NCBI RefSeq assembly: GCF_003253745.1 | Contig: NZ_MZXV01000017.1 | Coordinates: 62,001-126,000 of the forward strand | DNA: 64,000 nt | Source of the DNA: Mesorhizobium kowhaii | Lineage (GTDB): Bacteria > Pseudomonadota > Alphaproteobacteria > Rhizobiales > Rhizobiaceae | Reading direction: 5' to 3' | The notes under the pieces: generated by a model | What the model was told of the DNA's origin: nothing | The model's database searches: none | What the model saw: the letters and a program-made list of their open reading frames with translations, nothing else | In this document: positions 11,894 to 20,169 of the stretch, one piece after another | How the letters are laid out: each line of letters begins with the position of its first letter | Numbering within the stretch: position 1 is the stretch's first letter | Position numbers and translations under genes: made by a program

Positions 11894-12250
11894 ATGCGAA
11901 AAATCTTTCTCGCGTGCCCGTACGGGCACGCGGACAAGTCAATCGTGGAAAAGCGGTTCGAGGCTTCCAACGCCGTTGCGGCTCAGATCGCGCGTTCGGG
12001 GTCGGTGGTCTTCAGCCAAGTGTCGATGTCCCACCCAATCAACAAGCACCTGGCGGACCTCGACAAGGTCGGCATCGGCAGCCTGTGGGCCCCGATCGAC
12101 CAAGTGTTCCTGGAGGCAATGGACGAGTTGATCGTGGTCGACGAACCCGGCTGGAAAGAAAGCGCCGGGATTGCTCGCGAAATCGAATTCTTCTCGACCC
12201 GAGACCGGCGCGTCAGTCTCTGGAGCGACGTCAAGACCGAGTTTGCCTAG
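11894..12250 (+). CDS. DUF1937-type nucleoside 2-deoxyribosyltransferase-like protein
   Basis: This 118-residue protein begins MRKIFLACPYGHADKSIVE, the (L/A)(A/S)PY loop of DUF1937 and nucleoside-deoxyribosyltransferase-like Rossmann folds. VVFSQVSMSHPI and EAMDELIVVDEPGWKESAGI follow, with the conserved W-ES-G and a late RRVSLW strand. Some relatives transfer or cleave deoxyribosyl groups, but DUF1937 itself has no firmly known reaction. ATG 11894 was chosen because it opens exactly at the family start; the frame continues 20 codons upstream. The permease gene follows after 33 nt, so cotranscription is likely. Confidence 0.72.
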   Translation: MRKIFLACPYGHADKSIVEKRFEASNAVAAQIARSGSVVFSQVSMSHPINKHLADLDKVGIGSLWAPIDQVFLEAMDELIVVDEPGWKESAGIAREIEFFSTRDRRVSLWSDVKTEFA

Positions 12251-12283
12251 GGATCTTTCAAACTGTAGGGAGAGGAAAATACC

Positions 12284-12346
12284 ATGGGAATGTACCATAG
12301 TGACGATCGCCCACCGGAGTTGAAGGCGCCCGATCACATCACCTGA
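12284..12346 (+). pseudogene. out-of-frame N-terminal segment of the APC permease
   Basis: ATG 12284 is preceded by the good ribosome site AGGGAGAGG. It reads MGMYHSDDRPPELKAPDHIT and then stops at 12344-12346. In the frame of the downstream permease, the codons just before ATG 12379 read HHLKRTVSSYQSFA, the usual family sequence ahead of helix 1. Joining the two parts requires a net 2-base shift around 12330-12340. This is therefore probably the true start region of the permease, separated by an indel. Confidence 0.5.
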
Positions 12347-12378
12347 AGCGTACCGTTTCGTCGTATCAATCGTTCGCA

Positions 12379-13797
12379 ATGGCTTTTGGATTCATTTCGA
12401 TCGCCACCGGCATTTTCACCACATATGGCGCGATGCTGACCAGTTCCGGACCCATAGGAATCTGGACTTGGCCTGTTGTGGTCGTCGGTCAATTGATGGT
12501 CGCACTAATCATCGGATCGCTCTCTGCGCGGATTCCGGTGACGGGGTACATTTATCAGTGGGCCTCGCGGCTTACAAACCCGGTATTTGGGTGGATGATG
12601 GGTTGGCTTGGCTTTACATTTCTCGCCGTCGTGCTGTGCGCGGTGGACGATACCATTCCATCAACCGTGCTGCCGGTGTTGTTCGGATATGAAGGAACCG
12701 CGGCGAATGCCTGGGTCATCACCGGTTTGCTGATCGTTGCCCAGGCGGTGGTGATTGCCTTGTCGACCAAGCTTACCCAGAGGGTCAACTCGTTCGCGGT
12801 TACGATCGAATTGTTCGGGATGATTGCCTTGGTGATCCTGTTGTTCGCGGTAGGGTACTTCCGCAACGAGCTGAACTTCGCCGATCTGTTCAGCACCGGG
12901 ACTGTTCCTGCCGAAGGCTATTTCTCGTTTGGTGGGCTGACGAACGCGGGCCCATGGATAATGGGAACGCTTCTTGGCGCCTTCACAATCGTTGGCTTCG
13001 AATCCGCAGCCAATCTTGCGGAAGAGACGCATCAGCCCGAGATCGTCGTGCCGCGCGCAATGTGGCAGGCAATAGTGAGCGTTGGCGTACTGGGGATGCT
13101 GTTTCTTATCGCCGTCACCGCGCTGCTCGGCGATCCCACGACCTTCAAGCCATCCGCCACCCCCATCGCTGACGTCATCAGCCATGTGCTCGGACCGATC
13201 GTCGGCAATCTTCTGCTGGTCATGGTTGTTATATCGATCTACGCCTGCGGTCAGATCATCTTCCTGAGCGCTACGCGCCTGGTTTGGGCAATGTCGCGCG
13301 ACAAGCGGTTTCCCGGTTGGCGCCTTTGGCATCGCATTCATCCGACGTTTCACACGCCGGCCAATGCGACGATCCTCGTTGCGATCGTGGGACAAATCAT
13401 CCTTGCGATCTTTGCGCACCAGACCGATGCGCTGTTCGCACTCTTCTCCGCGGCAACTATCTTGCCAGTCATCATCTACGCTGTGACGGTCTGGATATAC
13501 GCCGCGAAACGAAACAGGCTTCCGGCAAGCCGTGGCTTTACGCTGGGTTCATTCGAACTTCCCGTCATTGCTATCGCGGCCGCCTGGATCATTTTTGAAC
13601 TGGCGATTTTCAGGGATGCGTCCTTCCTGGTTCCATGGCTTTATGTGGCCGCGATGTTCGCGCTCGGCGCATTGTATCTGGCATTCATCGTGTTTGTGGA
13701 TGGTGTCGCCAAGCTCAAGATGCCGGACCTGTCCTCCGTCGACGCCAAATTGGATGCTGACATTGAAGGCGCTCCGCTTCCAGCACCCGCGCGCTGA
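12379..13797 (+). CDS. APC-superfamily amino acid/polyamine permease (N terminus probably frameshifted)
   Basis: The 472-residue readable part has about 12 membrane helices. It starts at MAFGFISIATGIFTTYGAML, the substrate-binding unwound helix 1 of the APC fold. The family motif GFESAANLAEETHQPEIVVP follows helix 5-6. Such permeases exchange or symport amino acids, ethanolamine or polyamines. Codons upstream of ATG 12379 in the same frame still read as permease, but the only good ribosome site and ATG (12284) are in another frame. The gene may therefore be inactive or translated from a weak internal start. It lies 33 nt after DUF1937 relative to the 12284 start and is followed by a terminator hairpin. 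Confidence 0.82.
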   Translation: MAFGFISIATGIFTTYGAMLTSSGPIGIWTWPVVVVGQLMVALIIGSLSARIPVTGYIYQWASRLTNPVFGWMMGWLGFTFLAVVLCAVDDTIPSTVLPVLFGYEGTAANAWVITGLLIVAQAVVIALSTKLTQRVNSFAVTIELFGMIALVILLFAVGYFRNELNFADLFSTGTVPAEGYFSFGGLTNAGPWIMGTLLGAFTIVGFESAANLAEETHQPEIVVPRAMWQAIVSVGVLGMLFLIAVTALLGDPTTFKPSATPIADVISHVLGPIVGNLLLVMVVISIYACGQIIFLSATRLVWAMSRDKRFPGWRLWHRIHPTFHTPANATILVAIVGQIILAIFAHQTDALFALFSAATILPVIIYAVTVWIYAAKRNRLPASRGFTLGSFELPVIAIAAAWIIFELAIFRDASFLVPWLYVAAMFALGALYLAFIVFVDGVAKLKMPDLSSVDAKLDADIEGAPLPAPAR

Positions 13798-13806
13798 CTT
13801 CGAAGA

Positions 13807-13841
13807 CCGGCGCGCAGCCCTTCGCGCCGGCTTCCCTTTTT
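13807..13841 (+). terminator. Rho-independent terminator after the permease
   Basis: The 8-bp arms CCGGCGCG (13807-13814) and CGCGCCGG (13823-13830) are followed by CTTCCCTTTTT. It begins 10 nt past the permease stop on the + strand. Confidence 0.7.
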
Positions 13842-14151
13842 GGCAGTTTGGCCGCGGCAGGGTGAGCGTTCAACATGATAGCCTGCCCCCCTGGGACCTT
13901 GGGGCTGACATTCGTCCCGCTCAACCACCGCGAAACGATAGAACTCACAAGACGTCGGGATAGGCGTCGTCGAGGCGAACCGCTCGTCATGGCGCGAGCA
14001 GCCACGCTACAATCAACAAGCGCGACCAAACGGATGCTTTTGGACTCGCGCAACGCGAATTCGACCGAACGGGCAATATCTGGCTCTAATTTGTTGATAT
14101 CGGGCAATTTGGTGGTATGTTCAGCCAAGCTGAGAGCATAGGAGGAATTTG
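13842..14151. other. 310-base upstream region of the FAD oxidoreductase operon
   Basis: No gene seen. GACCGAACGGGCAA at 14063-14076 is identical over 14 bases to 10172-10185, upstream of the DeoR-type gene. AGGAGGAATTTG precedes ATG 14152. Confidence 0.5.
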
Positions 14152-15561
14152 ATGGTCGACACGACCAGCGTTGCGTCCGGCGAACTTTTTGATGTCGCGA
14201 TTATTGGGGCCGGCGTCGTGGGTTGCGCGACAGCCCGCAGGTTCGCAATTGCCGGTGCAAATGTGGTCCTGATTGAAAAGGGTTCCGATATACTTTCCGG
14301 CGCCTCGAAGGCGAATAGCGCGATCCTTCACACCGGGTTTGACGCGCCTCCAGGCAGTCTCGAACTTGAGCTTGTTCGGGCCGGCCGGCAGGAATATCTC
14401 GAGATTCGCGAGACGTTGGGGCTGTCACTTGTGCAGACCGGTGCCCTTGTTTGCGCCTGGAACGAACTGGAGGCTGACAAATTGGCCTCAATCGAGGCCC
14501 AGGGAAGAGGCAATGGCATAGAGGACCTAAAAGTCCTCAGCGCGACGCAGGCCCGGGAGACCGTGCCGTCGCTCTCAGGTCACTTGGTTGCCGCTCTGGA
14601 AGTCTCAGGGGAGCATGTGATTGATCCCTGGTCGGCTCCCCTCGCCTACCTAACGCAGGCCGCCGGGCTTGGGGCAACGTTCCTTCGCAATACGGAGCTT
14701 CACAGCGGGCAGTTTGATGGCCACTGGATATTGAAGACCTCGTCCGGTGTGATCAATGCCCGGTCGGTCATCAACGCAGCGGGCCTCTATGGCGACGTGG
14801 TCGACCAGAGGCTCGGATTTGAGGCCGAGTTTCGGATCAAGCCGCGCAAGGGTCAGTTCGTCGTTTTGGACAAGGCAGCATTTAAACATGTGCCGCGGAT
14901 CGTCCTTCCTGTTCCCACGGAAATAACCAAGGGAATTGTCATTTGCCCGACCGCCTTCGGCAATGTGCTGATTGGGCCCACTGCGGAAGACCAAGACGAC
15001 CGCGTTAGGGCCACTGTTGACACCGAGACGCTTCGGGCATTGCTCAAGCGCGGAGTGGAACTGGTGCCTGCTCTGGAGGGTATGCCGGTGACCGCCGTCT
15101 ATGCAGGGCTGAGGCCGGCGAGTGAAAGCAAGGCTTATCGGGTTTTCTCGCGGCCGGCTCAAAAAGCGATCACGCTTGGGGGCATCCGCTCGACGGGCCT
15201 CAGTTCGTCACTGGGTCTCGCACAGCATGCTTTGAAACTCCACAACGCGTTTGGCGAGAAATTCGAGCCACGCCACGACATTCCAAACATCGGCGTTCCA
15301 AATCTCACCGAGACGCAAGAGAGGGACTGGCAGCGTTCGGATCATGGCGAGATCGTCTGCCATTGCGAACTCGTGACGAAGCGAGAGATCGAGGCGGCCC
15401 TCGAGAGCGTCGTTCCCCCTGGCGATTTCGGAGGATTGCGCCGCCGAACCAGAGCCGGGATGGGACGTTGCCAGGGGTTTTATTGCAACGCCCGTCTCGC
15501 CGAAATGACAAAAGGAAGGCTCGCTACTTCTCTTGCTGCGGCAGAGGAAGGGCAGGCATGA
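14152..15561 (+). CDS. GlpA-like FAD-dependent dehydrogenase with BFD-type [2Fe-2S] domain
   Basis: This is a 469-residue flavoenzyme. DVAIIGAGVVGCATARRFA is a dinucleotide-binding Rossmann motif. The DAO-type substrate domain follows, with KANSAILHTGFDAPPGS and GGIRSTGLSSSLGLAQH. The C-terminal bacterioferritin-associated ferredoxin-like domain has cysteines at CHCE and GRCQGFYC, which would bind a [2Fe-2S] cluster. This is the domain order of GlpA, the anaerobic glycerol-3-phosphate dehydrogenase catalytic subunit. ATG 14152 follows a strong AGGAGG. It overlaps the next gene by ATGA, and a GlpK-like kinase follows. The actual substrate could be another polyol phosphate or a 2-hydroxy acid. 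Confidence 0.87.
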   Translation: MVDTTSVASGELFDVAIIGAGVVGCATARRFAIAGANVVLIEKGSDILSGASKANSAILHTGFDAPPGSLELELVRAGRQEYLEIRETLGLSLVQTGALVCAWNELEADKLASIEAQGRGNGIEDLKVLSATQARETVPSLSGHLVAALEVSGEHVIDPWSAPLAYLTQAAGLGATFLRNTELHSGQFDGHWILKTSSGVINARSVINAAGLYGDVVDQRLGFEAEFRIKPRKGQFVVLDKAAFKHVPRIVLPVPTEITKGIVICPTAFGNVLIGPTAEDQDDRVRATVDTETLRALLKRGVELVPALEGMPVTAVYAGLRPASESKAYRVFSRPAQKAITLGGIRSTGLSSSLGLAQHALKLHNAFGEKFEPRHDIPNIGVPNLTETQERDWQRSDHGEIVCHCELVTKREIEAALESVVPPGDFGGLRRRTRAGMGRCQGFYCNARLAEMTKGRLATSLAAAEEGQA

Positions 15562-16778
15562 ACATGCTCGCTGACGTTATCGTAATAGGCGGCGGCCCGT
15601 CCGGTGTAGCAGCCGCGCTTGAGCTGCGCCGCCAAGGCGTGGAAAAGGTCATTATCCTCGAGCGCGAGCCCTATCTTGGCGGGGCGACGCGCCACTGTTC
15701 TCATTCCCCTTTTGGGATGCTGGAATTTGGACGGGTCTATTTCGGCGAATCCTATGGCCGCAAGCTCGAAGACGAAGCAGCGAAAGCCGGCGTTGAAGTC
15801 CGCACCGGCTACTCGGTTGTCGACCTCGAAGACGATGGTACGCTGAGGGTGACATCGCCCCATGGCGTCGAGGAAATGCGCGCATCGCGTATCTTGTACG
15901 CGACTGGCGCTCGCGAGAAGCCGCGCTCTGCCCGCTTGATCACCGGTGACCGGCCGATCGGCGTCGTAACGACTGGAACTCTCCAATCCTATGTCGCCTT
16001 TCACGGCCTAATGCCTTTTCGAAAGCCGGTCATCGTCGGCTCAGAGCTCGTCGCGCTGTCGGCAACTCTTACTTGCCTGATGCATGGGGCAAGGCCGGTG
16101 GCCGTGCTTGAGCCTCGCCCGCACGCGCTAGCCCGCGCTCCCCTCACCTGGTTTCCGACGCTTGTCGGAATTCCTTTTCATCGCGGGACCGAATTGGTCG
16201 ATATCAAGGGTCGCACCCGCGTGGAAGCGGTGACGATCCGCAAGAATGGGTCTGAACAAACACTGGAGTGCGACGGCGTTCTGCTGACAGGGCAGTTCAC
16301 TCCCGAATCGTCGCTGTTTTTGAAATCTACCATGGGCATCGATCGTGGCAGCGATGGCCCGAAGGTGGATCAGAGCGGGCGAACGGTAAACCCAATATTC
16401 TTCGCTGCCGGCAACGTGCTGCGAGCCGTGGAAACAGGCGGTTGGGCGTTTTGCGAGGGGCGTGCGGTGGGAAAGTCGCTTGCGTCAGACCTTCAAAGTG
16501 GGATCAAGGCGAGTGATCACGTGCCGGTCACACATGACGATCCAATAAAGCTCGTTATGCCGAGCATCCTGCGACGCGCCGACACGACGTCGGCCGCATT
16601 CAATCAGTTCCAACTGCGGGTAACCCGTCGGGTGAAAGGTCGCCTTTCCCTCGAAATTGACGGCAAGGAGGTTTGGAGCAGCAGGAAGGTCTGGATGCCA
16701 GAACGAAGGATTTTGGTTCCCATCCCGCCGCAAGCGCTCAGCGCTCAGGCGGTTGGCTTTCGAATTGTGGAGGATTAG
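15558..16778 (+). CDS. FAD-dependent oxidoreductase, GlpB/HcnB-like partner
   Basis: The 406-residue protein starts MNMLADVIVIGGGPSGVAAA with the GxGxxG FAD loop. GGATRHCSHSPFGM follows, then ATGAREKPRSARL and FFAAGNVLRAVETGGWAFCEG of the pyridine nucleotide-disulfide oxidoreductase superfamily. The last 90 residues form an extra domain with KGRLSLEIDGKEVW. Its start overlaps the preceding gene's stop (ATGA), and the kinase follows after 3 nt, so the three are one operon. By position it may be the electron-accepting subunit that works with the GlpA-like protein. No GlpC-like membrane iron-sulfur subunit is present in the window. Confidence 0.8.
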   Translation: MNMLADVIVIGGGPSGVAAALELRRQGVEKVIILEREPYLGGATRHCSHSPFGMLEFGRVYFGESYGRKLEDEAAKAGVEVRTGYSVVDLEDDGTLRVTSPHGVEEMRASRILYATGAREKPRSARLITGDRPIGVVTTGTLQSYVAFHGLMPFRKPVIVGSELVALSATLTCLMHGARPVAVLEPRPHALARAPLTWFPTLVGIPFHRGTELVDIKGRTRVEAVTIRKNGSEQTLECDGVLLTGQFTPESSLFLKSTMGIDRGSDGPKVDQSGRTVNPIFFAAGNVLRAVETGGWAFCEGRAVGKSLASDLQSGIKASDHVPVTHDDPIKLVMPSILRRADTTSAAFNQFQLRVTRRVKGRLSLEIDGKEVWSSRKVWMPERRILVPIPPQALSAQAVGFRIVED

Positions 16779-16781
16779 CAG

Positions 16782-18176
16782 ATGCGCGTAGCTGCGATCG
16801 ATCAGGGAACGACGTCAACTCGATGCCTCGTGGTTGAGGACGGAGGCACCTGGCATGTCGCGGGCAGCCGCCGTCACAACCAGTTCCATCCTGCACCAGG
16901 CCGGGTTGAGCACGACCCGGAGGAACTGCTGCGAAACATCGAAGCCGTCCTGCAGGCGGCTGGCCCTGTCGATGCTATCGGAATAGCAAACCAAGGTGAG
17001 AGCTGCCTGGCGTGGGATGCCCAGACGGGAAAGGCTTTTTCCCCAGTCATCGTTTGGCAAGATGCGAGGACGGCTGATGCGCTTGGACGGCTCGACCCTT
17101 CCGCCGAACGGCGTTCGAAAGAGGTTTGCGGCCTACCGCTTGATCCGTATTTTTCGGCCAGCAAACTTGCCTGGCTTCTAAACAATGTCCCTGCGGCCGC
17201 GGAAGCTCATGCGGTCGGGCGATTGAGGCTTGGGACGACAGACGCGTTCTTCCTGGACAGACTTGCGGGCTCGTTCGCCACAGACCTAGCCACCGCGTCG
17301 AGGACCGGTCTCCTGGACCTGAAGAGCGGTGCTTGGAGTCCGCAAATGTGCGAGTTGCACGGTGTGCCGATCGAGTGCTTGCCCGAGATCCGCACCGTCA
17401 ATGGGGGCTTCGGAAGGATCGGCGAAACGCCTGTCAAAGTATCGATCGTCGATCAGCAAGGCGCCCTCTACGGCCACAATTGCCGGAAGCCGGGCGATTG
17501 CAAAATCACCTTCGGTACCGGCGCCTTTCTCTTGGCGGTGTCGGGAAGCGAGCGACCTCAGGATTCTGAGTTGCTCCCAACGATTGCTTGGCAGCTTGAC
17601 GGCCATCCGCCGACCTTCGCAATCGAAGGCGGGGTATACGACGCCGGCTCAGCTTTGGAGTGGGCGCGTAGCATCGGTCTGTTTTCGGCATTGGAAGAAC
17701 TTGGCACGTTTGAGGGACCTTCCGCGCTCAGCCGGGGCATCGTTTTCGTGCCCGCGCTCTCTGGTCTGGCTGCGCCATACTGGGATCGCAAGGCTGCCCC
17801 CCTGTTCATCGGGATGGACCATTCGACCGATCGGCGCGACATGGTTCGCGCCGTCTTGGAAGGGATTGCCATGCTGACGGTCGGGCTTGTTGACGCTGCC
17901 TCCAAGGTTGCCGAACTTGGTGCGAGCATCTCAATCGATGGTGGTCTGTCCCAGAGTTCCTATTTCGCGCAATTCCTGGCTTCGGCAAGCAAGCGAACCA
18001 TCACGGTGCCGCCGATGCACGAATTGACCGCCCTTGGCCTGGCGGAATTCTGCGGTGTCGATGTTGCAGCGACGCGGTCCGCAGCGCAGAGCTTCGTACC
18101 TGACGGATCTGTCACGGACGAGGACCACCGTCGATTTGGTCAAGCCGTTGAACGTGCGCGTGGCTGGAAAGTATGA
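16782..18176 (+). CDS. FGGY-family carbohydrate kinase, glycerol-kinase-like
   Basis: This 464-residue kinase begins MRVAAIDQGTTSTRCLV, the phosphate-1 loop of FGGY kinases in the form typical of glycerol kinase (DQGTTS). IANQGESCLAWDAQTGKAF and VIVWQDARTADAL parallel GlpK. KITFGTGAFLLAVSG (phosphate-2) and SIDGGLSQSSYFAQFLAS (adenosine site) follow. It transfers phosphate from ATP to a polyol or sugar. The DATNASRT segment of true GlpK appears as FATDLATASRTG, so a related polyol is also possible. It is the third gene of the operon, 3 nt after the oxidoreductase. Confidence 0.85.
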   Translation: MRVAAIDQGTTSTRCLVVEDGGTWHVAGSRRHNQFHPAPGRVEHDPEELLRNIEAVLQAAGPVDAIGIANQGESCLAWDAQTGKAFSPVIVWQDARTADALGRLDPSAERRSKEVCGLPLDPYFSASKLAWLLNNVPAAAEAHAVGRLRLGTTDAFFLDRLAGSFATDLATASRTGLLDLKSGAWSPQMCELHGVPIECLPEIRTVNGGFGRIGETPVKVSIVDQQGALYGHNCRKPGDCKITFGTGAFLLAVSGSERPQDSELLPTIAWQLDGHPPTFAIEGGVYDAGSALEWARSIGLFSALEELGTFEGPSALSRGIVFVPALSGLAAPYWDRKAAPLFIGMDHSTDRRDMVRAVLEGIAMLTVGLVDAASKVAELGASISIDGGLSQSSYFAQFLASASKRTITVPPMHELTALGLAEFCGVDVAATRSAAQSFVPDGSVTDEDHRRFGQAVERARGWKV

Positions 18177-18618
18177 TGTCTCATCCCCCGGCCGAACGCC
18201 TCGCGCCCCCAGCAATCAGGCGATCGGAAAGATGCCGCTTGGTTTTCAAACCCGGAGCTTAGTCTTTCGAGACCGTCCGGCCATCTGGGCAACCCCGAGG
18301 AATCGCTAACGCAGTGTGTCGTCTCCAGCTTCGCCGGCGATTGGTGTGTCACTGGTTCAGAGTTGATGGGGTGACGTCGCCACCACGGCTTTGACCGCGA
18401 CAGATGCTGGCGGCCAGCGAACCCGGAACTCAGTTCTGCTTGCATAGGCCCGCCTGGAAATGCGGCGCAACAGTAGCGCATTCCGTTTACGCTGCTGCCG
18501 CGCCGCACCCGCCTGGGAGGCATGGCCCTATCTCACCGCCGCGCCCCCACATGGGAGTTTAGGGCGGCCGTAAACTCCGCAAAGCTGAAAAGTCGACAGT
18601 GGACCGGCGAACTGAAAC
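18177..18618. other. 442-base convergent intergenic region with an inverted repeat
   Basis: This lies between the convergent kinase and amidotransferase genes. GGAGTTTA (18554-18561) and TAAACTCC (18571-18578) form a perfect 8-bp inverted repeat, possibly a bidirectional terminator without a clear T-run. Nothing else is recognisable. Confidence 0.45.
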
Positions 18619-19359
18619 CTACCGGATCTCGTTGTGGCGACTCTCAAGCGCGGGCATTTGCATTCCCGCAGAAACTGCATGGGTCGACGATCTGAAGAAC
18701 TCCACGATTTCCGCGGCAACTTCTTTGCCCTGCAGCGACTCGTCGTTGGCGTTGTTCGCCAATGCACGCATCGCCACTGGCAGCTCAATCTCACGCAGCG
18801 AGAGCAGGTCACGCACATAGTCCGAGGTCAGTTCCGGATGGAACTGCATCGTGAAGGCCTTCTCGCCGTACCGAAGGACGGCGTACTCGCAGGTGTCAGA
18901 CGATCCGACCACGCGTGCCTCGGGCGGCAGGCCAGTCACCTGGTCCTGGTGAAACGCAAGGACCTCCTGTTGCTGTCCATTGTCGAGGCGAGCATACTTC
19001 ACCGGGCCTGCCGTCCAGCCGTCCTTGTAGCGCTCGACGCGACCGCCTAACGCGCTGGCGATGACCTGATGGCCAAAGCATATGCCCACCAGCGGCTTCT
19101 GAGCCTTGTAGATATCCTGGATGAGACCTTTGAGCCTCAATATCCAAGGAAGCTCTTCCCAAGCCGAGTGTTTGGAGCCCGTCACAAACCAGCCATCGGC
19201 ATCCTCGATCGAGTGCGGGAAAACTCCCTCGAACACGGGATAGACCACGCACTCGAAGTCGCCGTCGGCCAGAAGCCGAACGTAGAATTCGTCATACCTG
19301 CCGTGGCGGGTAACCAACCCGCCAGGCGTTTCGTCTGCTTTCAGGATTCCAATCCGCAT
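18619..19359 (-). CDS. class I glutamine amidotransferase-like protein
   Basis: The 246-residue protein has the class I GATase triad: the nucleophile elbow LVGICFGHQVIASALGG (Cys), and MQFHPELTS (His and Glu). The N terminus reads MRIGILKADETPGGLVTRHG. Stand-alone members of this group (GuaA-like, PuuD-like) hydrolyse glutamine or gamma-glutamyl compounds. It is the distal gene of a minus-strand operon with an amino-acid ABC transporter. Removal of a gamma-glutamyl group from an imported compound is therefore a reasonable but unproven role. The neighbouring Xre/cupin regulator is the type that controls polyamine (Puu) genes in other bacteria. Confidence 0.85.
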   Translation of the reverse strand: MRIGILKADETPGGLVTRHGRYDEFYVRLLADGDFECVVYPVFEGVFPHSIEDADGWFVTGSKHSAWEELPWILRLKGLIQDIYKAQKPLVGICFGHQVIASALGGRVERYKDGWTAGPVKYARLDNGQQQEVLAFHQDQVTGLPPEARVVGSSDTCEYAVLRYGEKAFTMQFHPELTSDYVRDLLSLREIELPVAMRALANNANDESLQGKEVAAEIVEFFRSSTHAVSAGMQMPALESRHNEIR

Positions 19360-19409
19360 CGTCTAATCGTTCATCAATGGAGAAATCGATATCGATAGGC
19401 GTCGCGCGT

Positions 19410-20153
19410 TTATAGCCGGCCCGCCTCGACAATGTTTTTGAGGAACACTTGCGTTCTCTCCTTTATCGGTGCGCCGAAGATCTGCTTGGGCGGGCCCTCT
19501 TCATGCACGACGCCGTCGCACAGAAAGCACACCTTGCTGGCAACTTCACGGGCAAAGCCCATCTCGTGGGTGGCAAGAAGCATCGTCATGCCATCGCTGG
19601 CGAGCTCTCGGACAATGTTCAGGACCTCCGCGACAAGCTCTGGATCCAGTGCCGAGGTGATTTCGTCGAGCAAAAGGATCGACGGGTCCATCGCCAACGC
19701 CCTGGCGATGGCAACACGCTGTTGCTGCCCCCCCGACAGACGGTCGGGATACTCGGTGGCTTTGTGATCCAGTCGGATCCGCTTCAGCAACCTGTGCGCC
19801 GTCTCTTCAGCCTCACCTTTGGACTGCCCCAACACCTTCATCGGCGCAAGCATGACGTTTTCCATGACGGTCATATGCGGGAAAAGGTTGTAGCTCTGGA
19901 AAACAATGCCGACGCTTTGCCGGAGCTTGTTCACATCGACGCCCGGGCCAGTGATGCGATCCCCATTGATGCAAATCTCTCCGGAGTGAATAGGCTCCAA
20001 TCCGTTCATGGTCCGGAGCAGTGTCGACTTGCCGCAGCCCGACGGCCCAATCAGGCAGACGACCTGGTGTTCCTCGACATCAAGGGACATGCCTTTGAAT
20101 ACCTGGAAACTTCCGTAATGCTTGTTGATGTTGCGAATCTCGATCATCGCCAT
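19410..20153 (-). CDS. polar amino acid ABC transporter ATP-binding protein (GlnQ/HisP type)
   Basis: The 247-residue ATPase has Walker A GPSGCGKST, Q-loop SYNLFPHMTVMENV, signature LSGGQQQRVAIARALAM, Walker B ILLLDEITSALDPE and switch His in LLATHEMGFA. FPHMTVMENV is typical of the PAAT (polar amino acid) family. It energises import by the adjacent permease and binding protein. Two starts two codons apart are possible (20153 or 20147), and the second gives the usual MIEIRNINKHYG. It is 16 nt after the permease stop and 50 nt before the amidotransferase. Confidence 0.95.
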   Translation of the reverse strand: MAMIEIRNINKHYGSFQVFKGMSLDVEEHQVVCLIGPSGCGKSTLLRTMNGLEPIHSGEICINGDRITGPGVDVNKLRQSVGIVFQSYNLFPHMTVMENVMLAPMKVLGQSKGEAEETAHRLLKRIRLDHKATEYPDRLSGGQQQRVAIARALAMDPSILLLDEITSALDPELVAEVLNIVRELASDGMTMLLATHEMGFAREVASKVCFLCDGVVHEEGPPKQIFGAPIKERTQVFLKNIVEAGRL

Positions 20154-20169
20154 TTGTACTACTCCCTTT

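Noticed and set aside
11322..11942. 206-codon minus-strand ORF upstream of the DUF1937 gene
   Set aside because: Composition looks random (basic, no domain), it overlaps the regulatory motifs and the DUF1937 start, and it has no ribosome site.
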